64,000 bases of DNA from Daejeonella sp. (GTDB taxonomy: Bacteria > Bacteroidota > Bacteroidia > Sphingobacteriales > Sphingobacteriaceae): NCBI RefSeq assembly GCF_017495225.1, contig NZ_JAFEIG010000023.1, positions 55,738 to 119,737 on the forward strand, given 5' to 3'. Position 1 is the first letter of the stretch. Every line of letters starts with the position of its first letter. Under the pieces are notes generated by a model, which made no database searches, was not told the origin of the DNA, and saw nothing but the letters and a program-made list of their open reading frames with translations. The translations under genes and the position numbers were made by a program. Positions 25,245 to 32,947 of the stretch are shown here, one piece after another.

Positions 25245-27815
25245 TTAAACCTCCGATCTAAGCACCTCCAAAGGAGGTCTATTCAATATCCCTCTACTGT
25301 TAAATAGACCTATAATTACGGTTAATGAACAAATCAATAAAAACAGTAAAATTATTGGCAGCATTTCTGGCTGAAAGCTAGTTTCAAAACTAAATACTGC
25401 CAATGCCCAACTGGCTAAAAGCGATAAAATTATTCCCGCACCTGCTGCCAAAGCACCGAGGAAGAAATATTCTAATGCTGTAATAATTAATATTTGCTTG
25501 CGACTAGCGCCAATGGTTCGGAGTAATACACTTTCTCTAATTCGTTGATATTTACTGATTAAAACCGATGAAATCAGCACAATTAATCCCGTAATGATGC
25601 TAAAAGCAGCCATAAAACGAATTACAAAGCCCATTTTATCCAAAATTTCATCGAGAACACTCAAAACTAAGCCAAGGTCAATCATAGAAATATTTGGAAA
25701 TGTACGAACTACCGCTTGTTGATATTTTGCAGAAACCTCATTACTAGGAACTTGCGTTAAAAGCACATGAAACTGAGGTGCAGCTTCAAGCACACCAGCA
25801 GGAAAAATTAAGAGAAAATTAGTCTGAATACGATTCCAATCCACCTTTCTAGTACTTCCAATAATCGCCTTCAAAGGCGCTCCCTGCACATTAAATTTAA
25901 GCTCATCACCTACCTTAACGCCAATTCGACGGGCATAGGCATCCTCAATCGACACATAAATTGGCTTTCCTGATTCCACTTTGCCAGTCCATTCACCTTC
26001 TATAATTTCTTCCGAATCGCTTAAGCTATCGCGATAGGTAACGCGGAATTCACGATCTAAAGCACGGATAGCAGCCTTATTTAAACTATCCTTCTTTAAG
26101 TCAGTAGCATTACGACCATTAATTTCAGTGATGCGCAGATTTACAATTGGAACCTGCTGAATAACAGGGAGATTCATGCTTTTGGTGAGATCTGCCACGG
26201 CCACTTTTTGATCAGTTTGAATATCAAAAAGCACCATATTGGGCTGATTTTTACTTGATGAAAGCGTGACACTATTGATTAAAATTCCCTGAACAAAAAA
26301 CAAAGTGCTAATAAAGGCCGTCCCCAGACCGATTGAAACCACTAAAATTAAAGTCTGATTATTCGGTCTGAACAAGTTTGCGAATCCCTGACGCCATAAA
26401 TAACTCCATGAACTAGGAAAAAAACGACGTGCTAACCACATCAAAGCATAAGCTAGCGCAGCCAAGACCAAAAATGCGAAAAAAACACCACCAGTAAAGA
26501 AAAAGGTCTGTTTCAGAGAGCTCATCTGCAAATAGCTAAAGCCGAAAACAAATAGCACAATTAAGAAATACACCAACCATTTGAGCGGATCTTTAAACAA
26601 GGATGTTTCCTGAAAAGATAGACGCAAAGTGTTTAACGGCGAAATATTCCGGACCGATACCAAGGGCAAAAGCGCAAACAAAATAGAGATGATTAGTCCC
26701 AAAATAATGCCCTGAGCAATGGCAAGCCAGGAAACGGTTGCAGTAATTTGGACCGGCAAAAAATCAGCTAAGACTGCCGGCAAAACCTGCTGAATAAGTG
26801 TTCCAAGTAAAGCACCCAATGTAGAACCAATAAATCCGATGCCAATAATTTGAATCAAATAGATGAAAAATGCTTGTTTCGAGCTAGCACCGAGGCATCG
26901 CAGAATAGCGATGGTATTTATCTTTTCGCGGATGTAAATATGAATAGCACTGGCAACACCAATACATCCCAAAAGAAGAGCGATGAAACCCACTAAAGCC
27001 AGAAATTCGGTAAGATCCTCAAAAGAACGCCCTGTATTCTCCTTGCGCGATTCAATCGTTTCATAGTCAAGCTCCGCTTTCTCGAATTGAGGTTCTAATT
27101 TTTTTGCTATTTTCTTAATATCAACACCTTCCGAAAATTTATAATAGTAATTATAAGTGATACGACTTCCCCTTTGTGAAAGCCCCGTTTGCTCTAAATA
27201 GCTCAAAGGAATATAAACGATGGGCGCTACGGAAGAAGCGAAACCCGTCTGACCTGGAGCTTTATTGAGTACACCTGCAATTTCAAAGCTAAGTTCACCC
27301 ACTTTAATTGAATCACCCACTTGTGCATTAAATTGGAGCATGAGGGTCTTGTCAACGAGGGCTGTTTGGCTTTCACGAAAAGTGCGGCTGGCAGTCGCGG
27401 GACTAGTCTCAATTTCGCCATAGTAAGGATATTGACCAGAGAGTGCTTTTACACTAACTAATCGAGTTCCTCCACTCTTTGGGAAATAAATCATGGACGC
27501 AAAAGCGCGTTCTTCGGAACGTTCATCTCCTAATCCTTGGAGTAATTTTAAGGCATTGGGAGCTACTGCTTTATTGGTTTCTACAACTAAATCGGCACCC
27601 AAAAGACTTTTGGCCTGCGAATCGATGTCCTTTTTAAGATTGTACTCAAAAGAATAAATAGCAACTAAGGCCGCAATTCCGAGAATGATGGAAGAAATAA
27701 AAAGGAATAAACGGGAGCGGTTTCGGCGACTATCGCGCCAAGCCATAAGCAAAAGCCATTTGACATTCATAGCCGTGCTTTTTTCTGTAGTAGGACTCAA
27801 ATTAAGCTCCGACAT
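25245..27815 (-). CDS. ABC transporter permease, FtsX/MacB family (YbbP-like)
   Basis: The 856-residue membrane protein has the FtsX-type duplicated layout. It has one N-terminal span (about 35-55) followed by a large periplasmic domain, then three spans, a linker, and a repeat of the same pattern ending with three spans at the C-terminus. Its N-terminus MAWRDSRRNRSRLFLFISS is typical of YbbP-like permeases. With the ATPase next to it, it would form a mechanotransmission-type complex acting on lipoproteins, lipids or secreted small molecules. The start overlaps the ATPase gene by 14 bp; Met16 is an alternative start without overlap. Confidence 0.92.
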   Translation of the reverse strand: MSELNLSPTTEKSTAMNVKWLLLMAWRDSRRNRSRLFLFISSIILGIAALVAIYSFEYNLKKDIDSQAKSLLGADLVVETNKAVAPNALKLLQGLGDERSEERAFASMIYFPKSGGTRLVSVKALSGQYPYYGEIETSPATASRTFRESQTALVDKTLMLQFNAQVGDSIKVGELSFEIAGVLNKAPGQTGFASSVAPIVYIPLSYLEQTGLSQRGSRITYNYYYKFSEGVDIKKIAKKLEPQFEKAELDYETIESRKENTGRSFEDLTEFLALVGFIALLLGCIGVASAIHIYIREKINTIAILRCLGASSKQAFFIYLIQIIGIGFIGSTLGALLGTLIQQVLPAVLADFLPVQITATVSWLAIAQGIILGLIISILFALLPLVSVRNISPLNTLRLSFQETSLFKDPLKWLVYFLIVLFVFGFSYLQMSSLKQTFFFTGGVFFAFLVLAALAYALMWLARRFFPSSWSYLWRQGFANLFRPNNQTLILVVSIGLGTAFISTLFFVQGILINSVTLSSSKNQPNMVLFDIQTDQKVAVADLTKSMNLPVIQQVPIVNLRITEINGRNATDLKKDSLNKAAIRALDREFRVTYRDSLSDSEEIIEGEWTGKVESGKPIYVSIEDAYARRIGVKVGDELKFNVQGAPLKAIIGSTRKVDWNRIQTNFLLIFPAGVLEAAPQFHVLLTQVPSNEVSAKYQQAVVRTFPNISMIDLGLVLSVLDEILDKMGFVIRFMAAFSIITGLIVLISSVLISKYQRIRESVLLRTIGASRKQILIITALEYFFLGALAAGAGIILSLLASWALAVFSFETSFQPEMLPIILLFLLICSLTVIIGLFNSRGILNRPPLEVLRSEV

Positions 27816-28518
27816 GATTCAAATTTTGACTGTTTGTACGTTCATCGGAAATTAAAGAACCACCTTTGATGCGGAGAATTCTTTGTGTTTTTGAGGCTAG
27901 ATCTAAATCATGCGTTACTAAAACGAGCGTTGTTCCAGCCTCCTTATTGAGGTCGAAAAGCAATTTTACCACCTTTTCGCTGGTTTCCGCATCAAGATTT
28001 CCAGTTGGTTCATCAGCAAATAATATTTTAGGCGAATTGGAGAAAGCACGAGCTAAAGAAACACGCTGCTGCTCGCCACCTGAAAGCTGACTTGGGTAAT
28101 GGTGGCCTCTATCTGCTAAACCAACCTTCTCGAGTAAAGCTTCCGCACGCGGACGGATATGCTTTTCGCCTCGAAGCTCCAAAGGAACCATTACATTTTC
28201 GAGGGCGGTAAGGGTGGGAAGAAGCTGAAAATTTTGGAAGATAAATCCCACATATTGATTACGCACATGTGCGCGCTCATCCTCATTCAGATGATCTAAA
28301 CGAATATGGTTAAGCTCCACAATTCCTGAACTTGAACGGTCTAAACCAGCACAAAGACCGAGAAGAGTAGTTTTTCCACTACCTGAGGGACCAACAATGG
28401 CGCAGGTAGAACCCGCCTCAATAGCAAAATTAATATCATCTAAAACGCTAAGTGTTTTTCCGCCACTTTTATAGGTTTTACTTAGGTTTTGAATGTTTAG
28501 GATATTATCGACAGGCAT
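27802..28518 (-). CDS. ABC transporter ATP-binding protein (LolD/YbbA-like)
   Basis: The 238-residue cytosolic ATPase has Walker A GPSGSGKT at 43-50, a Q-loop in FIFQNFQLLP, the signature LSGGEQQR at 145-152, Walker B ILFADEP at 165-171 and the switch His in LVTHDLD. The sequence between Walker A and the signature matches the MacB/LolD/YbbA branch that pairs with FtsX-type permeases. It is first in a two-gene operon with the permease and overlaps it by 14 bp. The cargo is not known. Confidence 0.95.
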   Translation of the reverse strand: MPVDNILNIQNLSKTYKSGGKTLSVLDDINFAIEAGSTCAIVGPSGSGKTTLLGLCAGLDRSSSGIVELNHIRLDHLNEDERAHVRNQYVGFIFQNFQLLPTLTALENVMVPLELRGEKHIRPRAEALLEKVGLADRGHHYPSQLSGGEQQRVSLARAFSNSPKILFADEPTGNLDAETSEKVVKLLFDLNKEAGTTLVLVTHDLDLASKTQRILRIKGGSLISDERTNSQNLNHVGA

Positions 28519-28660
28519 AATTTTTATTTATTGATCAGCTTTTGCAAAATAAGCAAAATGAGGGGCTTGAAATGTAAAAATCATCTCATATTATTGAATG
28601 TGAGGGATGATGCAAATATTATGCCTGTGTAGGAATTTGGAATGGTCAAAGCCAGCATAC

Positions 28661-28946
28661 CGTCATTTCGAACATGCCACACTAATCGCCCTATTAACTT
28701 TTAATGTCTGGCATGGAGAAATCTCATGCTATGAAACACCTAGCTTGAAACTAGCACAAATCAATAATGAGATTTGAAATCAAAATGAGATTTCTCCACT
28801 CATCACGATCACAGTAAAAAAAGATGTCTCTAGACGAGTGTTCGAAATGACGGCCATAATTCACATTATGAAGTAAAAGAATATCACCCTGAACTCGATT
28901 CAGGGCCTCCAATCAGCACGATTCTAGTTGAGAGTTCGAAATGACG
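28661..28946. repeat. MITE-like nested inverted repeat
   Basis: CGTCATTTCGAAC at 28661-28673 recurs as its reverse complement at 28840-28852 and again at 28934-28946. Nested inside are GGAGAAATCTCAT (28715-28727) and ATGAGATTTCTCC (28785-28797). The stretch fills the gap between the ABC operon and the nuclease gene and has no reading frame of note. It has the form of a small non-autonomous element. Confidence 0.7.
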
Positions 28947-28965
28947 GGTTAGCAATCCCCAAGCC

Positions 28966-29484
28966 CTACCTCCCCCAAAGCCCCCTCTTATTCAACCTAG
29001 CTTCACGTTGCAGCTTCACGAAATAATCAGCGTATTTTACGTTCGGCGGAATAGTCATAACCGAAGCATAGCCATTTTTGACTAAATGAGCATTTAAAAA
29101 TGTGCCATCTTCTAAATAAACATAAGCCAAGGCTCTGCCATAACGGTCTTTGGGAGCAACATCATAAACCAATCTTACTCTTTTATTGCTGAGGAATTTT
29201 ATAAGATAATTCTTTGCCTCTTTCCCGAAATATTCCACATCCTTACGATTCGTTTTACGTGATTCGGGTGCATTTACCCCAATTAATCTGATTTTTAGTC
29301 CCTTAGCCACTCCATTATCAATCCAAAAAGTATCTCCATCAACAATCTTTTTTATGCTATAAAGCTTGCTTTTATTTGGCTGCGAACTAGCAATTTCTGT
29401 ATCAGGAATATTTGAACAAGCAATAAAAACTGGGGCGGTAAAAAGAAGGAAAAGGAGGAAGATTTTGGGGAAGATGGATTTCAT
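28966..29484 (-). CDS. Thermonuclease-like (SNase) lipoprotein
   Basis: The 172-residue protein has a lipoprotein signal (lipobox FIAC, Cys23). The mature part is a staphylococcal-nuclease fold. IVDGDTFWI carries the calcium-ligand Asp, IRLIGVNAPE carries the catalytic Arg and Glu, and DRYGRALAYVY carries the second Arg. It should cleave DNA or RNA outside the inner membrane with calcium, for nutrient use or self-protection. It lies beside a MITE-like repeat and small orphan genes, in an accessory-looking stretch. Confidence 0.93.
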   Translation of the reverse strand: MKSIFPKIFLLFLLFTAPVFIACSNIPDTEIASSQPNKSKLYSIKKIVDGDTFWIDNGVAKGLKIRLIGVNAPESRKTNRKDVEYFGKEAKNYLIKFLSNKRVRLVYDVAPKDRYGRALAYVYLEDGTFLNAHLVKNGYASVMTIPPNVKYADYFVKLQREARLNKRGLWGR

Positions 29485-29531
29485 GTAAGTTTAAAGATTT
29501 CTAAGCAATTGACAATGTAAATAAAAACAAT

Positions 29532-29813
29532 TCAAATATCCTCCAATCTATCTCCAAGAATCAGCATTTGATTTCCATTATCCAATGTATAGTGAAACTC
29601 TGATAGGATTTCATGATAAGTAGAGTTAAATTTTTCAATTAGCATACCTTTTTGAAGATTTGACCTCCCGATGGGTGGAAGATTATCTGGCCAAATTAAT
29701 GTGCTTTTATAAAGTTCAAAATTGCTTAAGAGCCATTCTTTCTCATTGAAAGGAGGAGAATTGATTTCTACGAGGGCTTGGAGGTATGGGGAGTCGTCGT
29801 GCATTGCTACCAA
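29532..29813 (-). CDS. Hypothetical cytosolic protein (93 aa)
   Basis: A short acidic protein with no signal peptide and no motif I recognise; notable segments are NSPPFNEKEWLLSNFELYKS and the C-terminal GNQMLILGDRLEDI. Met4 may be the true start. It stands alone between the nuclease and the Bro-N gene. Just upstream on the same strand there is an open stretch without a start codon (29826-30023). It could be a small orphan or the surviving part of a larger gene. Confidence 0.45.
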   Translation of the reverse strand: MVAMHDDSPYLQALVEINSPPFNEKEWLLSNFELYKSTLIWPDNLPPIGRSNLQKGMLIEKFNSTYHEILSEFHYTLDNGNQMLILGDRLEDI

Positions 29814-29825
29814 AAATAAAATATT

Positions 29826-30023
29826 TTAGAAGGGGTTTATATTCAGATGTAAGCAATCATCGCTTTCTCTAATTTCAAGACTAAGCCTTGGGTGCAGATG
29901 TACCTCATCAAAAAATTCATAATGCATCCAATTTTTATCTTTTGAATCAGGGTATATTAGTTCAAAATGCAATTTGCCAGTGGATGTTTTTCTTGAATTA
30001 GCAATTAATAAAACGGATTTATG
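29826..30023 (-). pseudogene. Possible gene remnant without start codon
   Basis: The minus strand is open for about 66 codons directly after, and in frame with, the Bro-N stop codon. The sequence has protein-like composition (TGKLHFELIYPDSKDKNW, then FFDEVHLHPRLSLEIRESD). The only ATG is internal and would give about 36 residues. It looks like the tail of a gene that lost its 5' end when the Bro-N gene or other DNA arrived. I cannot name the family. Confidence 0.3.
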
Positions 30024-30854
30024 TTATTTCAATTTCTTTTTATCCTTTGCAGGTGGTAAAAAGTTCTCGCCAGTTACCACACTTTTACCCGTGTTTGCTT
30101 CTAATTCTTTTCTTGCATTTTTGGCAACAGCACCTCCTTTTTTACTAGCAACAGCATTCTCCTCTAATCCTTTTGCCTTTTCGGTTTCTGCTATTTGCCT
30201 GGTAGAAAGTTCTGCCAAGGCTGTGAAAATAAGTTCGGCTTCACTCATATGATCTCTTAGGTTTTGAGATTTTAAACCTTTTAAATCCTTGTGTTTCTTT
30301 ACGGTTAATCCTGTCCATTCTTGGTGAATGATATTGGTTAATGCCGCAAACTCATCTCCTTTTTTTACGCCACTTTCTTGCCAGTAATCGGTTAGCTTAT
30401 TGCGTGTTTCCTGACCCGTCATTCGTTGCTGAATCCATTTTTCGCTTCTGCCTAGTTTTTGCCAGTTTTCTCTAGCTCTGTCTATGCTTTGGCTCGGGTC
30501 ATTTATTTCTTGCATCCGCTCATAGCCTACTTTGGCAAGCCATTGCTTAAAGGGTTCGGCTTTGGGAGAAGGGATAGACTGGATGATGCGGAATATATCT
30601 TTAACTGTTCCGGCTAAGGTTTTTCTTATTTTACCATTGGTAAGCATTTCTACCTGGGGACAATTTGTCCCTATGTAGCTTCCCAATTCGGAATCTCGCT
30701 TTCTAAGCTTTTTTAAATAGTCAGTTGGGTTTACTGAATCTGTAAGTGCTTCAATAATATCAACAACCGAAAAATACCATTGTTCTTCTTTTTCGTTCCA
30801 AAGTGAACGAATCTTTTTTTCTTCAAATAATTTGATGGCGTTTTCCTTGTTCAT
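30024..30854 (-). CDS. Bro-N domain protein (phage antirepressor/DinD-like)
   Basis: The 276-residue protein has an N-terminal Bro-N domain (about 5-120: KIRSLWNEKEEQWYFSVVDI, LRKRDSELGSYIG). A long helical C-terminal region (about 120-276) contains SEKWIQQRMTGQETRNKLTDYW and DHMSEAELIFTALAELSTRQ, ending in a Lys-rich tail. Bro-N proteins are DNA-binding factors carried by phages and by chromosomes as antirepressor-like genes; the chromosomal DinD group is induced by DNA damage. No other phage gene is nearby. The upstream flank carries an apparent fragment of another gene. Confidence 0.88.
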   Translation of the reverse strand: MNKENAIKLFEEKKIRSLWNEKEEQWYFSVVDIIEALTDSVNPTDYLKKLRKRDSELGSYIGTNCPQVEMLTNGKIRKTLAGTVKDIFRIIQSIPSPKAEPFKQWLAKVGYERMQEINDPSQSIDRARENWQKLGRSEKWIQQRMTGQETRNKLTDYWQESGVKKGDEFAALTNIIHQEWTGLTVKKHKDLKGLKSQNLRDHMSEAELIFTALAELSTRQIAETEKAKGLEENAVASKKGGAVAKNARKELEANTGKSVVTGENFLPPAKDKKKLK

Positions 30855-30865
30855 ATCTCGTGATT

Positions 30866-30937
30866 TTATGCGTTTTCCACAATCTTTATTTCCTCCTCCG
30901 TCAATTCATGTAAATCGTTAAGCCTTGAAACGATTTG
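30866..30937 (-). pseudogene. Possible C-terminal remnant of a type II restriction-modification enzyme
   Basis: On the minus strand, 23 open codons before a stop at 30866-30868 read QIVSRLNDLHELTEEEIKIV followed by ENA. The pattern YxLTEEEIKIVE at the extreme C-terminus is common in Eco57I-like restriction-modification proteins. A stop codon lies just upstream in frame, so only this tail could remain. It ends 12 bp before the Bro-N start. The identification rests on a short motif and is tentative. Confidence 0.3.
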
Positions 30938-31302
30938 AATTTTTTAAATTCTTTCAATTTTTCTTTTAAGATACGTTTTTCGAACGAAAACACGAGCAAT
31001 TTGTGGCTAATTATTTGTTGATTTAGTAAGAACTAATTTCAAAAAATCAAAACATAAACCAATTGATTTATTTATCGGAAAAAGCTGTGCTTTTTTTATA
31101 AAGACTGCAATGTTTCATCCTAATTAATCCGTAGAGGAGCCTCAACTAGCGATTGTAAGGAGTCTGAAGAACTTATTATTGAATAATCCGTAGACAGCGC
31201 TGCGCTGAAGTCTACATACAGTGAATGATCTAATTTATTACTTTTAATTGCAATAAAGCTTAAATAAGATTATAAATAAAGTTCTTTACTATTTATTGCC
31301 CA
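30938..31302. other. Gene-free stretch
   Basis: AT-rich sequence without a credible reading frame. Its second half contains the dispersed repeat at 31131-31222. Confidence 0.6.
31131..31222 (+). repeat. Dispersed intergenic repeat, copy A
   Basis: This segment, with AGGAGCCTCA, AGTCTGAAGA, TTGAATAATCCGTAGACA and CGCTGCGCTGAAGTCTAC in order, recurs with few differences at 61691-61782. It lies outside genes in both places. Confidence 0.85.
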
Positions 31303-31698
31303 TCACTCCACATATTCAAAATAAGATGCTTTGAGTTCTTTATTATACAAAAGCTTAATTTTAATAATCTTGCCTTCTTCCAAATAAGCCCTCCAAGAAG
31401 TATCGGAAATAATTACGTATTGTTTATTAAATTCTTCCACTTGTGCATTTAATCCACCAACATTTTCCATAATCTGAATCATGTAATTAATTTGATGGGT
31501 TTCTTTGTCAAAATAATAAACATAAGTTCCGAAATCACCTTCAAAACTTGTGTATTTTGTGCCGCTATCGTTCAACTCAATTATAAATTTATCTTCGGGA
31601 TACAATTCTTGTAATTCACTTAATCTTAATCCTAAATGAATTTGTGCATCACATAAAAAAGGTATAAAAAACAGAATTACAAAAAGTAGCTTTTTCAT
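31303..31698 (-). CDS. Small exported protein of unknown function
   Basis: The 131-residue protein has a clear signal peptide (residues 1-19, LCDAQ). The mature chain is acidic and alternates short beta strands (TSFEGDFGTYVYYFDKETHQ). No domain is recognised. It has no close operon partner; a 65-residue membrane protein gene lies 40 bp upstream on the same strand. Confidence 0.6.
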   Translation of the reverse strand: MKKLLFVILFFIPFLCDAQIHLGLRLSELQELYPEDKFIIELNDSGTKYTSFEGDFGTYVYYFDKETHQINYMIQIMENVGGLNAQVEEFNKQYVIISDTSWRAYLEEGKIIKIKLLYNKELKASYFEYVE

Positions 31699-31738
31699 TT
31701 ATTAGAATCTTTATTGTTTTTTTAAACAATTAATTACC

Positions 31739-31936
31739 TCACCCCACCAACCACCATCCCACAATCCCTAAAAACACCAATCCCCCAAGCGCTATAAAAA
31801 CCTGCAAACCCACATAAGCACAGCGAATTCCAAAATCAATTGTTTCATACAGATCTTCCTCTGTCTTTGCAAATTTTAAATAGCCAAGAAATGCTCCAAG
31901 AGCAATCATTGGCATAAGTACCATAAACCAGATCAT
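31739..31936 (-). CDS. Small two-span membrane protein (65 aa)
   Basis: The sequence has two hydrophobic helices (about residues 2-20 and 38-64) with a short charged loop KFAKTEEDLYETIDFGIRC between them. The downstream exported protein gene starts 40 bp further along the same strand, so the two may share a message. No family is recognised. Confidence 0.5.
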   Translation of the reverse strand: MIWFMVLMPMIALGAFLGYLKFAKTEEDLYETIDFGIRCAYVGLQVFIALGGLVFLGIVGWWLVG

Positions 31937-32276
31937 ATTAAAAATTTATTGAACACCATCTTAATCCATGTTTATGCTTAAGAAGATATATAGAAAAATA
32001 TTATATCATTAAGCTCTGATTTTAAAGCACATATACTCAGAAATATGGCTTTAAACACAAATAAATTGGATTGCACAAAAATCTTTTATTTTGAGTAGAT
32101 ATACTTACGGGAATCCGTAAAAGAAGAAATTGTTGATAATTTTCCCCGAAATTTGTATTTGCTAGGACTGGCAGGATTCAAAAAGAATAGGATAAACACC
32201 GAAAAAGCCATTTTGAGAAATAGACCTTTTGACAAATTTTTACAAAAAAAATTATGAGATTAAATTTAAGATAATT
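31937..32276. other. Gene-free stretch
   Basis: A 340-bp AT-rich gap between the small membrane gene and the response regulator. I see no reading frame, hairpin terminator or repeat in it. Confidence 0.6.
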
Positions 32277-32942
32277 TTATATCACCCCAATATCCTTACA
32301 AAAAGCAATTAGCTGCTCATTATTATTAAAGCTTAAAACTTCCTTCATATAGTTTAAACGCTTCTCAACACTGCTTAGTCCGGAAGGTTTAATTTTCTTT
32401 GCCTTTAAATGAGTTGGAATATCTTTTTGTAAAACACCTTTAGATAGCAAACTTATTAATATGATATCAAACTCCTTAAATTCATAAGCATTACTGTATT
32501 GAATTGAGCGTCTCAATGAAGCACTTAAATAGGTTTTTTGATTGCAAATAGCATCAAATGCTTGCTTAAGTTCGGTTACGTCGCGGCGAGCTTTTCGCAC
32601 AAATGCATTGATATTCAATTCTTTAAATAAATTATCAATGATAGCTCCTTTGCTCTCGGCAGAAAATACAAGTACCTTAATATTAGGCTGCAATTCTTTT
32701 ACTGCCTTAATTAATTCAGTACCTGTACCAATTGTTTGAGGAATCTCATCTTCTTCAAAAGATAGGTCGGTTATGAGCAAATCATACTCATTACCTGTTT
32801 TTAAAGCATGATTGATACGCTTAAGTGCATCATCACAATAATAAACATGGTCATTATTCAAACAACCGAAATCCTCTAATGCTTTCCTAATCGAAATATT
32901 AGAACTTTCATGATCTTCAGCAATAAGAACCTTTTTGAACAT
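32277..32942 (-). CDS. Response regulator with divergent C-terminal DNA-binding domain
   Basis: The 221-residue protein has a receiver domain (about 1-125) with the acidic pocket Glu9/Asp10, the phosphoacceptor Asp59 in LLITDLSF and Lys117 in FVRKARR. The C-terminal part (about 150-221) contains FDIILISLLSKGVLQKDIPT and SVEKRLNYMKEVLSFNNNEQ. This reads as a LuxR/NarL-like helix-turn-helix that has drifted from the usual pattern. It starts 5 bp after the kinase gene on the same strand and is its obvious partner. The target genes are not known. Confidence 0.9.
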   Translation of the reverse strand: MFKKVLIAEDHESSNISIRKALEDFGCLNNDHVYYCDDALKRINHALKTGNEYDLLITDLSFEEDEIPQTIGTGTELIKAVKELQPNIKVLVFSAESKGAIIDNLFKELNINAFVRKARRDVTELKQAFDAICNQKTYLSASLRRSIQYSNAYEFKEFDIILISLLSKGVLQKDIPTHLKAKKIKPSGLSSVEKRLNYMKEVLSFNNNEQLIAFCKDIGVI

Positions 32943-32947
32943 AATTT

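Noticed and set aside
29826..30026. Programmed stop-codon readthrough of the Bro-N gene into the in-frame downstream stretch
   Set aside because: The Bro-N protein ends in a typical Lys-rich tail at full family length, and no readthrough context or hairpin is visible; a separate gene remnant is simpler.
30024..30854. Prophage
   Set aside because: Only a single phage-type gene (Bro-N) is present; no integrase, capsid, terminase or attachment sites were seen nearby.
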